Positions 1 through 8,801 of a stretch of 50,608 nt of DNA are shown here, one piece after another (position 1 is the stretch's first letter; every line of letters starts with the position of its first letter). Below the pieces are notes generated by a model. The model was not told the origin of the DNA and did no database searches. It saw nothing but the letters and a program-made list of their open reading frames with translations. The position numbers and the translations under genes are program-made. This DNA comes from a virus. Location of the stretch: positions 1 through 50,608 of the IMG/VR virus record IMGVR_UViG_3300048597_000651; one strand, given 5' to 3'.

Positions 1-510
1 CTGGTCGAGCGCCGGCGCCGCATCGCTGCGCATCGCCGTCGTCGCCACGCCGTTGACCGCGCTCAGCCCAATCTGCGCAGTCGGGTTGGCGAATCCGGCA
101 AACTGACCGGGCAGGTCGCTCGGCACTATGGCGCGAAACGACGGCAGGCCGGCGATCACCGGCGACGCGAGAAACAGATTCGCCGACAGCGTCGGCAGCG
201 TGTGGTGCACGCCGAGCAGGTCATGTGGAGAGGGTGCGCCGGTGGACCCGCCGCCGGTCACAACAGCACCTCCACCCGCCCCGCCGCCGGATGCCGCCCC
301 ACCCTGCACGGTGTAGGTGCCGCCGGCGTAGCGCAGGCGCACAGCCTGGCCGACCGTTGCATCAGTGAGCGCGATGCCGCTCAGCACGTCACCGCCGGCG
401 AGCTGCACGCGACATGTTTTGCCGGTCACCGCGATCACCGTGCCGAATGTGTCGCGCTCCGGCTCCGGCATCATCGCGGCGGTCGTCGTTGCCGCTGGTC
501 TCAGGCTCAT
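1..510 (-). CDS. Tail fibre / tail-tip protein, C-terminus missing (cut by window edge)
   Basis: An open frame runs from an ATG at 510 to the left edge without a stop, so at least 170 residues are present and the C-terminus lies outside the window. The start overlaps the stop of the upstream Tal-like gene as ATGA, which fixes it. The visible part has a small beta-rich start, then a long Gly/Ala/Ser-rich linker (about residues 65-95), then FRAIVPSDLP, a type of motif often seen near repeats in phage tail fibres. Its place directly after the tail-tip gene supports a fibre or baseplate-appendage role. The exact function is not recognisable. Confidence 0.75.
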   Translation of the reverse strand, partial: MSLRPAATTTAAMMPEPERDTFGTVIAVTGKTCRVQLAGGDVLSGIALTDATVGQAVRLRYAGGTYTVQGGAASGGGAGGGAVVTGGGSTGAPSPHDLLGVHHTLPTLSANLFLASPVIAGLPSFRAIVPSDLPGQFAGFANPTAQIGLSAVNGVATTAMRSDAAPALDQ

Positions 511-3500
511 GATCTAAACCCCCGAATCTGATAGGCCGATTCCCACGTGCGGTTGCCGGTTTCATCCACACTCGCGCGCGTGGATTTCGACGTGATGACG
601 TGCGCGCTCGAAGCGTGCGCGGGCGCATCGCCGCCCGGCGCATAGGCAAGCGCCAGTTTGTCTTCGGGCTGCACGTGCAGTAGCGGCACAGCCTCAATGC
701 TGTCCACGTCGGCGAACTCGCCGGCCTCTCGCATCTGCAACTGTGCATCCGCGCCGGCGGCCTGCCAGTCGATCACCGTCTCGTTGCCAATCGACGCAAA
801 TTGCACGCCGAGCGACTGCGCCAGCAGCTCATCGACATACTCGCCGGAGATGTCTGTGCCGGTGATCTCGACGTGTGCGCGCTGCACCGTGTCACTCGCG
901 CCGTCGATGTGCTTCCATGCGTTCTCGCCGAGCGTGCCGGCGTCATCACGCACCCAGAAGCGGCTGAACTCTACGCCGCCGGCAGCCGTCGAACGCGCGC
1001 GGATGTGCCGGTTCTGCTTGATCGTGTCGATGTTGCTAGCCGTGCTCGATCCCTTTTGCGCGGTGTGCTGCGCAATCTCATCGCCCAACTCCAGCACGCG
1101 GATCGTCGCGGTGTAGCTCGGCACCGTGCCGGTATAGCTCACCTGAATCGCGCCGGCGTCGTCACGTCGCCAGCTCGTCGTGCCGTCGGTCATGTCGTCC
1201 AGATGGAGCGTCCAGAACGGCTTGCGGTTGATCTCCACTACAACGCGCGGGCCACTCACAGCCACGCGCAAATCAACCAGTTGCGACGCCACTTCGCTCA
1301 GCGTGTAGTTCGGGTTTGACCCGCTCAGCGTGCCGGCCACATTCACATCGGTGTCGGGGATGGGCACGACCTTCAACCAGCGGTCGCCGCCCGCGTCAAC
1401 CGCGATGTCGGTCGACGTGGTCGCCAGCCCAATGCGGATCACGCCGGGCCGTCCTGCTGCATAGTCCGCTGCGGTCGCATATTGCTGGATCGACAGGCGA
1501 TAGTAGCCGCGAAAGAAAATATTCAGCCGGCGCTCATTGGTAATGCCGCTGCCATTGGTGTCGTTGCCAGGTATGTGCACCTGCGCATCCAGCGTGAAAT
1601 TGGCGAGGTTTGCGCGCAGCGGCAGTGATGTAGGCGATGTGCCGATTGTGCCCGACCAATTGGTCGTGGGCGTGGTGTGGTCGTTGCGAAACACGGGGTT
1701 GCGCACGCCGGCCAGCGCGCACAGCCGTCGAATCGCATCCTCCACCGGCTGAAACAGGCCGGCGTAGCGCGCCCACCTGCTCACCGTGATCTTTGACACA
1801 GCGCCGGCGCTGTCGCGCGGTGAATACAGCACCATTGCATCAGAGGCGTGCGAGTTCTTCGCCGTGTTCAACTGCGCGCGCCCGCTCACAATAGCGAGCG
1901 CGCCGGAGATCGCCTTGTCCTTGTCGGCCTGCGATGTCCCTGGGTTATCGATATCCACCATCGCGCCCTGAATGGCGTTGGGATAGGGCTTGTTGAGCGT
2001 CAGCGTCGGCTGCGTGCCGCCGGCTGCCGATGATGCGTAGATGTTGTTGGCCGCATCGTTGTTGCCGTCGCCGGCATCGCCGTCGCGCGTGACGATGTCC
2101 ACCTTCAGGCCGGCCAGCGGCGTGTTCAGGGTCGTCGCGAGCTGGTCGAACGCATCGCCTGGCAACTTGCCGCCATACGAGCGGAACTGCGTCAGCACGC
2201 TCGTCGCGCCACCCGTGCCGGCCAGCGGGGTATAGGCCGCAGGGCAATACACGCCGGTCTGATACACAGCCGTGTCGCCTGGCAGCGCGCCGCGCTTGAG
2301 ATATCCAGCCACCGCCGGCAATTCTGCGTAGCGCAGGCACTCGTCATCAATGTCGAAATATGCGCTCGCAGGCAATCCGAACTGCGACGCCGCGCCGTCG
2401 AAAAACTTGCCGCCATGCGCCACCAGCCGCCACGCGCGCGCGTTGTTTTTGTCTGGATACGTGGGATAGTCCCAGCCTTCCCATGTGCCGCCTGGGAAGT
2501 AGGTTGAGCCGGTTTTTAGCAGGTGCAAATTTGCATCGGTCTGCACCAGCCGCATCGCGATGGCCGTCGTGTCGTCGGTCACGAACGCGCCGCGATACCA
2601 GCATGGCAACGCGCGCTTGCCGGCGCGCGTTTCCGTCCACACCATGCCGCCAGTCACTGCATCCTTGCGCGCGCCGCTGGAGGCCGAGCCCGTGGTGTCG
2701 GTGCCGGCGTCGATCACATACACGGCAACACTGCGATCAACGCTTGTCGGCGCATTTATCGACGCCGGCGTCGTCGAGCGATAGTTGTAGAGCGTGATGG
2801 ATGTGCCGCCCACGGTGTTGATCGTGAACAGTTGATCCATGTGGCTGGCTTTGAGAAGACGGATTGTCATGCCGGCCTTTAGCACAGACGGGGTCGTCGC
2901 AAATCCAATGCCGTCGCTGGGGCTGCCAGGGATGCCGTTGTAGGTGCCGTTCGCGGCCAGTCGCGTGTAATCACTCAACGCCAGCGTCGAGGCGTCGGTG
3001 AGCTGCGCGGACACGTCGCCATATTCACCCTGTGCGAACCACGTCGCTGCGCCGGCCACGTCGGTCGAGAGCGCCAGCCCACACAAATCGTCGCCGGCCT
3101 GCGAACGCTTCGCCTGCCAGTCGAACAGGAACTCGCTCCACAGTTGATATTGCGCGTTGGCCGCCCACGTCGCCGCGCCGGTCACGCGCGGCTTCACAAA
3201 CACCTGCACGCGCCGGCCACTCACGCGCACGGCCACGTCATACAGGTAGCCCTTTGCGAGTGCATTCGCAGCCGAGGTGCGATATGTGCCGCTCACCGCC
3301 TGCGTGCGCAGTCCGGCGGCCAGTGGTGTCGCCCAGCCCCACAACATGTTCGCTTTGTCTTTGAATTTCCAGCCGGTGTCTTCCTTTTCGGGATCGTCTG
3401 GATCGATGCTGTTGAGTTTGAGCGCGCGCACGCGCGGACGGTCACAGGTCTCAAACGCAGTCCAAGTGTTGTAACGTGGCACCAGCACCACATTGCCGTT

Positions 3501-5246
3501 GCCGTCGTCATCGCAGCCAAACACGAAACCGAGAGCGCTCACGGCGTAGTTGTCGCCGGCGTCCATCTGCACCGTCGCCTCCATCAGCGCATCGCCGGAT
3601 TCATCACTGTCGACCAGCGCGATGAAGGACTGATTGCGGCCCGTGTAGACCAGCCCCTTCTTTGTTGGCTTCGCGCTCTGGTCATTCTCGACGAGCGATG
3701 CCGGCGGCGTGAAGTCGGGCGTTTTGACGTTGAAATCGTCGAGTGTCGCCAGCAGCGTGCGCAATACGCGTTGCCCACGCAAATCCGTTTCGGTGAGCAG
3801 GTTGTGGTCGATCAATTTTTTCTGGCCGAGATCGCGCGCGCTGATCGCGAGCGCGCCATGATCGACGCTCGTCTCGCCGGCAGCCATCGCCGTGCGTTGC
3901 AGGTCATCAATGCCATAGGCCGCATAGGACTCGGCGCTGCCGTCATAGCCGAGTTTCAGATACAGCACGCTACCGTTGCGCACATGCGCGCTGCCATCCC
4001 ACATCATCCCGCCGCCGGCGGTCGATGGATCGGCGATGCTCAGGGTGAGCTGGTCGGCGGCCTCAGCGCTCTCCTCGATCTGGATGCTCTCGATATAGTC
4101 GTCGAGCGCGTTCGCCGCAGACGATGCCGGCGCCTGTAGCTGTGTGACGAATGCGGCATAGCCCTGCCCGCCGCCGGCGTAATAGATGGTTGACGGCGAG
4201 TCATTGCGCAGGAGCAGCGCGCCGCGGCAATCGGTTTTGGTGAGGAAGCTGGATCGCTCATACAAACTCCAGTTCCAGCCGTCTGCCGACTGCAAATACA
4301 GATCGAGCGCGGCCACCTGAATGGTGCTGGACGGCGACACGCGCGTCTGACGCGTGAAGCGCGCGGTGAGAGTGAACGTGCCATTGATGCGCGTGAGGCT
4401 GCACGGCAGCAAGCCCAAGAGTGTGGCGCTGGCCGAGATCGGCGCGACCGGCACGAGCGCCGACTCGATGCCGGATTTCAAATAGAACTGCACAGCGCGG
4501 CCGGTGCTCTGGTCGTTTGCGATCACATGGATCGCGCCGGTGTCGGTGTTCGCAATCGCAGTGATGTATGAGCAGTATTTCGCGCACGTCCACCAGTCGC
4601 TATACACATCCGCGTCCAACATCGGAATCTGGATGATCGTGTTGAGCGCGACCGCAGCCGATGACGAGCCGGCGATCCAATAGAACTGAATGGTCGAGAG
4701 CTTCAGCGTGAAATCGTGCGTGCCGACGGCAACGATCACGCCGTAGTCGGTCGGACACACCGCCTCCACGCGCCGCACGCGCGTTGCATTGTTGCTGAAC
4801 GCGTCGCCGAAGACGCTGCTGTAGTTCGACAGCGCCACGCTCACGTTGTTTGTCGTGCTGCTGAGCGTGGCGCGCTTGACCTGCACGCCGGAGCCGTCCA
4901 TCGTTGCGGCGTAAAGCCGGATCGTGCCGCCTTCGTTGACGATGGCGCTGCGCATCGTCTGCACCGCCAGTGATGTCACCGTGTTGGGCAGTGCATAGTC
5001 GCCACTGCTGGCAGTGTCGAACACGCGCAGGTAGGCGTTGCCGTTGGTGTGGCGATACGTCGCATACGCAAGCGTCCCCGTGTTGCGCATGCACAACGAC
5101 TGCGCAATCTGCGTGTCGAGCGTGCCGGCGCTGCTCGATGCGAACGCGGCGAAGTGCAGCACCTCATCGCGCGCGGTGAGCACGATGGCGGGGTTTACCA
5201 GCGGCTGCTGCTGAGCGGTGAGGTTGGCGCCCGACAAACTGCGCAT
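507..5246 (-). CDS. Large tail-tip protein (Tal / baseplate-hub-like), 1579 aa
   Basis: This is the largest gene of the window. It follows tape measure and a Dit-sized gene, the usual siphovirus position of the tail-associated lysin or hub protein. The N-terminal third looks beta-rich; around residues 380-480 the protein carries segments such as IESIQIEESAEAADQLTLSI and YGIDDLQRT that resemble hub domains. The middle has LamG-like stretches (VAVRVSGRRVQVFVKPR and VDLRVAVSGPRVVVEINRKPF). The C-terminus (PLLHVQPEDKLALAYA) again looks hub-like. I see no peptidase or lysozyme motif. It probably forms the tail tip that contacts the host. It starts one base inside the previous stop (TGATG). Confidence 0.72.
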   Translation of the reverse strand: MRSLSGANLTAQQQPLVNPAIVLTARDEVLHFAAFASSSAGTLDTQIAQSLCMRNTGTLAYATYRHTNGNAYLRVFDTASSGDYALPNTVTSLAVQTMRSAIVNEGGTIRLYAATMDGSGVQVKRATLSSTTNNVSVALSNYSSVFGDAFSNNATRVRRVEAVCPTDYGVIVAVGTHDFTLKLSTIQFYWIAGSSSAAVALNTIIQIPMLDADVYSDWWTCAKYCSYITAIANTDTGAIHVIANDQSTGRAVQFYLKSGIESALVPVAPISASATLLGLLPCSLTRINGTFTLTARFTRQTRVSPSSTIQVAALDLYLQSADGWNWSLYERSSFLTKTDCRGALLLRNDSPSTIYYAGGGQGYAAFVTQLQAPASSAANALDDYIESIQIEESAEAADQLTLSIADPSTAGGGMMWDGSAHVRNGSVLYLKLGYDGSAESYAAYGIDDLQRTAMAAGETSVDHGALAISARDLGQKKLIDHNLLTETDLRGQRVLRTLLATLDDFNVKTPDFTPPASLVENDQSAKPTKKGLVYTGRNQSFIALVDSDESGDALMEATVQMDAGDNYAVSALGFVFGCDDDGNGNVVLVPRYNTWTAFETCDRPRVRALKLNSIDPDDPEKEDTGWKFKDKANMLWGWATPLAAGLRTQAVSGTYRTSAANALAKGYLYDVAVRVSGRRVQVFVKPRVTGAATWAANAQYQLWSEFLFDWQAKRSQAGDDLCGLALSTDVAGAATWFAQGEYGDVSAQLTDASTLALSDYTRLAANGTYNGIPGSPSDGIGFATTPSVLKAGMTIRLLKASHMDQLFTINTVGGTSITLYNYRSTTPASINAPTSVDRSVAVYVIDAGTDTTGSASSGARKDAVTGGMVWTETRAGKRALPCWYRGAFVTDDTTAIAMRLVQTDANLHLLKTGSTYFPGGTWEGWDYPTYPDKNNARAWRLVAHGGKFFDGAASQFGLPASAYFDIDDECLRYAELPAVAGYLKRGALPGDTAVYQTGVYCPAAYTPLAGTGGATSVLTQFRSYGGKLPGDAFDQLATTLNTPLAGLKVDIVTRDGDAGDGNNDAANNIYASSAAGGTQPTLTLNKPYPNAIQGAMVDIDNPGTSQADKDKAISGALAIVSGRAQLNTAKNSHASDAMVLYSPRDSAGAVSKITVSRWARYAGLFQPVEDAIRRLCALAGVRNPVFRNDHTTPTTNWSGTIGTSPTSLPLRANLANFTLDAQVHIPGNDTNGSGITNERRLNIFFRGYYRLSIQQYATAADYAAGRPGVIRIGLATTSTDIAVDAGGDRWLKVVPIPDTDVNVAGTLSGSNPNYTLSEVASQLVDLRVAVSGPRVVVEINRKPFWTLHLDDMTDGTTSWRRDDAGAIQVSYTGTVPSYTATIRVLELGDEIAQHTAQKGSSTASNIDTIKQNRHIRARSTAAGGVEFSRFWVRDDAGTLGENAWKHIDGASDTVQRAHVEITGTDISGEYVDELLAQSLGVQFASIGNETVIDWQAAGADAQLQMREAGEFADVDSIEAVPLLHVQPEDKLALAYAPGGDAPAHASSAHVITSKSTRASVDETGNRTWESAYQIRGFRS

Positions 5247-5635
5247 CAGCCCACCTTCCTCAAGCTGAAATCAACGGAATACCAGCCGTCTGTGCCTTCC
5301 ATCGCCGGCGCCAGTTCCGGCGTCAACACTGACACGCCATCGATCATCACGTTGCCCTGCGACACGCCCCAGATGTCGGTGAAGGCCAGTGTGCGCCCGC
5401 TCACCGTGTTGGCATCCAGCAGCGTTTTTGCCTCAGTGCGCGAGTGATAACCCGTCGCCGGCGAGTCCTGCACCAGCGCGGTGAATGTCCATACCCTTGC
5501 ACGCGCGCCGATCACGGCGTAGGTTTTTGCGCTCAGCGTGTTGCGCCCACTAGCCGGCGCGCCCGGCTCGCGCCAGGTGTTAAGCCGCACATAGAGTTTC
5601 TTTGCGCCGAGGGTGACAAACTGGTTATAGGCCAT
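5246..5635 (-). CDS. Small tail protein at the Dit position, 129 aa
   Basis: The protein begins MAYNQFVTLGAKKLYVRLN and ends GWYSVDFSLRKVG. It is short, beta-rich and free of Cys. It lies between the tape measure protein and the large tail-tip gene, where siphoviruses encode the distal tail protein that connects tube to tip. It is shorter than most Dit proteins, so a minor tail protein is an equal alternative. The stop overlaps the next start by one base, indicating translational coupling. Confidence 0.6.
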   Translation of the reverse strand: MAYNQFVTLGAKKLYVRLNTWREPGAPASGRNTLSAKTYAVIGARARVWTFTALVQDSPATGYHSRTEAKTLLDANTVSGRTLAFTDIWGVSQGNVMIDGVSVLTPELAPAMEGTDGWYSVDFSLRKVG

Positions 5636-5644
5636 CGCTGCACC

Positions 5645-7630
5645 TCACGGTTGACGGTAGTTGCGGCGCCGGTTCTGCGTCGTCGCACCCGCGCCGTTGT
5701 TGACGCTGGCACGCGCCACCGCCGCGCCGTCCACGTTGACATTGACCGTTTGCGGGGAAGACCCTTGCGCCGGCGGCGCGCCCCCCGTGTCCAGATTGCC
5801 TGGCGTGGGAAGGATTGGCTGCGAGCCGGTGCGCGGCGCATAGTTGTAAAAATCGCCGGCGAGCTGGTCGAGTCCGATCACCACCGCCTTGATCGTGACG
5901 GTCTTCTCGGTCGGCAGATTTTTCACACGATCATGCAGGTCATCCACCTGCGGCATGCCGGTGACGCTGGCGGCGATTTGCACTTGCGCCTTGCCTGGCA
6001 AATTGTCAACGCCCTGCGACAGTTGCAGCGTCTTGACTGCGCCTTCAGCAGCCGCAGACGTGAACTCGTTCAGGTCGTTGATATAGGGCTGAGCGGAGGG
6101 GCCGGCGGCTTGCAATGCGCGGGTGTAATCGATCTGTCCGTTGCGCAGCGCCAGCACCAGACCGAGCGCATCCCCCATCGAGATCGAGCCGGCGTCGAAG
6201 CCCTTCATCACACCCTGCACCGCAATCTTCATTTGCTCCTGCGCAAGCGTGGTCTGGCCAGTCGCGAGCGCGTAGGCCGACTGGAGCTTCTGCATCTTGT
6301 TCATCGGCTCCAGACTCGTACCCATCAGCCCCTGCATCTCAGATGTCTTTTGCTTCAACGCGTCTTGCGCATTGGCAACTTCCTTGACCGCTTTCGCCGC
6401 GCCACCGGCGGATCGCGTCGCTTTGTCCATCGCAGGGCTGAACTCGCTCATCATCGTCATGCCGACCTCTTTCGATGTGCCGACGACGACCTTCATCGAG
6501 TCCGTGAGCGCGCGGTTGGCGCGCTGCTGGGTGGACACGCCCTTTTGATATATGGCGTATTGAGAGGCGTACGCATTACTGAGCACCTGCTGTGTGCCCT
6601 TGATGGCGGCAGCGCTCGCCGCTGCGGCAGCGCCCTGCGCGCTGGCCAGCATGGCGATTGCCACTTCAGTGTTGGCAGCTGCGCGCAGTGCGTCCTCAGA
6701 CGCCTGCACCATCGCTGCGCCCATGACCGACGCCGCGCCAGGCACGCCGGCGAGCGCATTGACCATCGAGTCCGTCATCGACGACGAACCGCGCATCGAT
6801 TCGTTGTATGTGTCGATGGCGTCCTTGAGCTTGACCAGCTCCGCCTGCGACATCTGCGCGCCGCTGACCATTTTTGCCCAGCCATCGGCGATGGTCATCT
6901 GCGTAAACAGCACACTGACGGCGGTATTGGCCTGGGTGAGACCATCGACCAAAACGGGAATGACTTCGCCGCCGATCTTGTTTTTGAGTCCCTCCCACGA
7001 ATCGTTGAGTTGATCGAGTTGCTCGTGGAGCCGTTTGGCATCCTCAACCGTCTTCTGGCCGATGACCAGGCCGGCTTGATCCGCAGCCTGCATCATCTCC
7101 CGAATCGCTGCGCTGCCGCGATTGAGGATGGGGATCATCTCGGCGCCGCTGCGCCCGAAGGCGTCAATGGCCATTGCCGTTTTGGCCGGCCCATCGGGCA
7201 TCTTCTGAAACGCATCAGCCAGGCTCATCAACTCGCGCTCAACATTCGCGCTTGCGCCTTTAGTTTTGAAGAAGTTGTCTGCGTATTTGACCAGGCTCGT
7301 GTTGACCGCATCCGACGACACGCGCATGTCGTCCGCGGCCTGCGTGAAGCCGGAGAGAAACTGCACGGATGCGCCGGTTTTCTGTGAGAGTTTGTCATAT
7401 GCGAGCGCAGCCTGCTCCAAATCCATCGCCATGCCCACCACCGCTTTGCCGGCGGTGACGATGGCGCCGACGCCGCCGGCGACAGCGGCCAGTCCCCCGA
7501 CAAGCGCGGGCGCGGCAGCGGCGATGTCTGTCAGTCCGCTCTTGATCTGCGTCAAGCCAGACGCCACCTGTGGCGCGCCGGTCATCGTCGTTTTGACTTC
7601 GACGCCGACGGTTTTGTTTGCAATCGGCAT
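5645..7630 (-). CDS. Tail tape measure protein, 661 aa
   Basis: The sequence is Ala/Gly-rich and helical, with a hydrophobic stretch at about residues 37-68 (PALVGGLAAVAGGVGAIVTA) that could enter the host membrane. Around residue 170 it has the motif AFGRSGAEMIPILNRG, typical of tape measure proteins in siphoviruses. Downstream of it lie small tail proteins and upstream the tail chaperones, which is the conserved order. The protein sets tail length and is probably ejected with the DNA. At 661 residues it predicts a fairly short tail. Confidence 0.88.
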   Translation of the reverse strand: MPIANKTVGVEVKTTMTGAPQVASGLTQIKSGLTDIAAAAPALVGGLAAVAGGVGAIVTAGKAVVGMAMDLEQAALAYDKLSQKTGASVQFLSGFTQAADDMRVSSDAVNTSLVKYADNFFKTKGASANVERELMSLADAFQKMPDGPAKTAMAIDAFGRSGAEMIPILNRGSAAIREMMQAADQAGLVIGQKTVEDAKRLHEQLDQLNDSWEGLKNKIGGEVIPVLVDGLTQANTAVSVLFTQMTIADGWAKMVSGAQMSQAELVKLKDAIDTYNESMRGSSSMTDSMVNALAGVPGAASVMGAAMVQASEDALRAAANTEVAIAMLASAQGAAAAASAAAIKGTQQVLSNAYASQYAIYQKGVSTQQRANRALTDSMKVVVGTSKEVGMTMMSEFSPAMDKATRSAGGAAKAVKEVANAQDALKQKTSEMQGLMGTSLEPMNKMQKLQSAYALATGQTTLAQEQMKIAVQGVMKGFDAGSISMGDALGLVLALRNGQIDYTRALQAAGPSAQPYINDLNEFTSAAAEGAVKTLQLSQGVDNLPGKAQVQIAASVTGMPQVDDLHDRVKNLPTEKTVTIKAVVIGLDQLAGDFYNYAPRTGSQPILPTPGNLDTGGAPPAQGSSPQTVNVNVDGAAVARASVNNGAGATTQNRRRNYRQP

Positions 7631-7645
7631 AATTATTTTTGCCTG

Positions 7646-7852
7646 CTACATTGCACGCCTTGCCGCGAGCGCTTTCCAATCGCCCCACTCGCTCGCGTCA
7701 TCTTTTGCGTGTTTGGCTGTCGGCTCATCCTTTGACAATGCGGCACTCAACACGGCCAGATCGAAGTCGTAAGCCAACCGTTCATCCTCAATGCCAAGAA
7801 TCGCGCTGGGGCGCTGGCTATAAGTTGCCGCCACGACGTGCAGCGCCCTCAC
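7646..7852 (-). CDS. Tail assembly chaperone, downstream (T-like) part
   Basis: A GTG at 7852 opens a 68-residue frame (MRALHVVAATYSQRPS...) overlapping the stop of the upstream chaperone as GTGA. The better reading is as the C-terminal extension of that chaperone made by a -1 ribosomal frameshift at 7867-7873, giving a fusion of 198 residues in all. The YSQRPSAILGI segment fits the T domain of lambda gpGT-type chaperones. Its place just before tape measure supports a role in recruiting tail tube subunits onto the tape measure. Confidence 0.8.
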   Translation of the reverse strand: MRALHVVAATYSQRPSAILGIEDERLAYDFDLAVLSAALSKDEPTAKHAKDDASEWGDWKALAARRAM

Positions 7853-8241
7853 CTCGTCGCGATTTCTAAAAAACTCAGCAGCGTTGCAGGGCTGGTGTTC
7901 AGCCAGTTGAACACAGCCAGCAGGTCGTCGGCGTCAAATTCGGAAATCGAGATTTCGTCATCTTTCGGCGTTTGACCGGTTGGCACAACACGCGGCTCCT
8001 GAATGGCCGTGATGGCGTGAAGCCGGATCACGTCGATGTATTTCGTGATGGCGTCCTGGGGAGAGATCGACTTACGCAACAGGTCGTCGGCCTGCGCTGA
8101 TAGGCCCGTGGGGATGCTGCCGGCGCAGGCCATCTCCAATAGCGATAACCTTTTCACGCGCACACGCAAGCCGGAGGGAAGTTCTTTCCACTCACCCTCC
8201 TGCTTCTTTTTGCGCCACTCTGAAACGTTTGTTTGCGGCAT
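7849..8241 (-). CDS. Tail assembly chaperone, upstream (G-like) part
   Basis: The 130-residue acidic protein lies between the major tail protein and tape measure, the position of lambda gpG-like chaperones. It starts MPQTNVSEWRKKKQEGEWKE and is predicted mostly helical after a short beta start. Its last codons contain an in-frame slippery site, AGT TTT TTA, eight codons before the stop. Most ribosomes would make this short form and a minority the longer fused form. Confidence 0.82.
   Translation of the reverse strand: MPQTNVSEWRKKKQEGEWKELPSGLRVRVKRLSLLEMACAGSIPTGLSAQADDLLRKSISPQDAITKYIDVIRLHAITAIQEPRVVPTGQTPKDDEISISEFDADDLLAVFNWLNTSPATLLSFLEIATR
7867..7873 (-). promoter_or_regulatory. Programmed -1 ribosomal frameshift site (T TTT TTA)
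   Basis: On the minus strand the heptamer T TTT TTA sits in the zero frame of the upstream tail chaperone. A -1 slip changes the reading from TTT-TTA-GAA to TTT-TTT-AGA-AAT-CGC and continues exactly in the frame of the 7646-7852 gene, yielding a 199-codon fused frame. Frameshifting between two tail chaperone frames upstream of tape measure is a well known, conserved feature of siphoviruses. I did not assess the downstream stimulatory structure. Confidence 0.85.
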
Positions 8242-8271
8242 GGTGATTTACGCGATCTATCAGGTGGTCTA

Positions 8272-8796
8272 TCAAGTGGTCGGCAGCGTGGCCGCCGTTT
8301 CGTTCTGCGTGACCGTCCAGATACCATTACCGTCGCCCAGATCGATAGCCGTGCCTTTGCACTTTGAGATGTAGAACGAGCCGTCTTTGAACTCGCCGTC
8401 GATGCCATCGCCGTCGATTTTGCAGTTCCACAACGTCACCCACGTGTCGTCGCTGTTCGGCCCCATCGCTTTGCCGTAGACCTTGAAATACGGGAACACA
8501 TCGCCGGCCTTGCCATTCAGTGTGATCTTCTGGCTCGGCGTGGTGCCGCTGGTAACAACAGTGCGACCGGTGAGCTTGGCGTAGGCTTCGAGCGAAATGC
8601 CGCCAGACTCCAACTCCCACTCGGCGCCGTCGGAGAACGCGACGATTGCAATGCGCTTGTCATTTCCGCGCAGCGTGCCGCTCGTCGTGGTCTCTTTGAA
8701 TTTCAGCGTCATCGCCGCCGGCAAATCGACGTAGGTGCCACCCTGCACGACGCGCACCTGTCGCAGCCCGAAGGGCTTGTCTCCAAATCCAGCCAT
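8272..8796 (-). CDS. Major tail (tube) protein, 174 aa
   Basis: The protein begins MAGFGDKPFGLRQVRVVQGG and is beta-rich, with a middle region GGISLEAYAKLTGRTVVTSG resembling tube proteins of siphoviruses. Size and position, immediately before the tail chaperones and tape measure, match the major tail protein. It would stack as hexameric rings to form the tail tube. The neighbouring upstream gene is a glycosyltransferase, so this protein is one possible glycosylation substrate. Confidence 0.78.
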   Translation of the reverse strand: MAGFGDKPFGLRQVRVVQGGTYVDLPAAMTLKFKETTTSGTLRGNDKRIAIVAFSDGAEWELESGGISLEAYAKLTGRTVVTSGTTPSQKITLNGKAGDVFPYFKVYGKAMGPNSDDTWVTLWNCKIDGDGIDGEFKDGSFYISKCKGTAIDLGDGNGIWTVTQNETAATLPTT

Positions 8797-8801
8797 GTTT
8801 G

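Noticed and set aside
3144-4139. 331-residue plus-strand frame over the tail-tip gene
   Set aside because: Antisense shadow of the Tal-like gene, with no ribosome site and no recognisable protein features.
5444-7387. Long open frame on the plus strand opposite the tape measure gene
   Set aside because: GC-rich coding sequence leaves the opposite strand open. The translation is Arg/His-rich and has no domain pattern, whereas the minus-strand frame is a clear tape measure protein.
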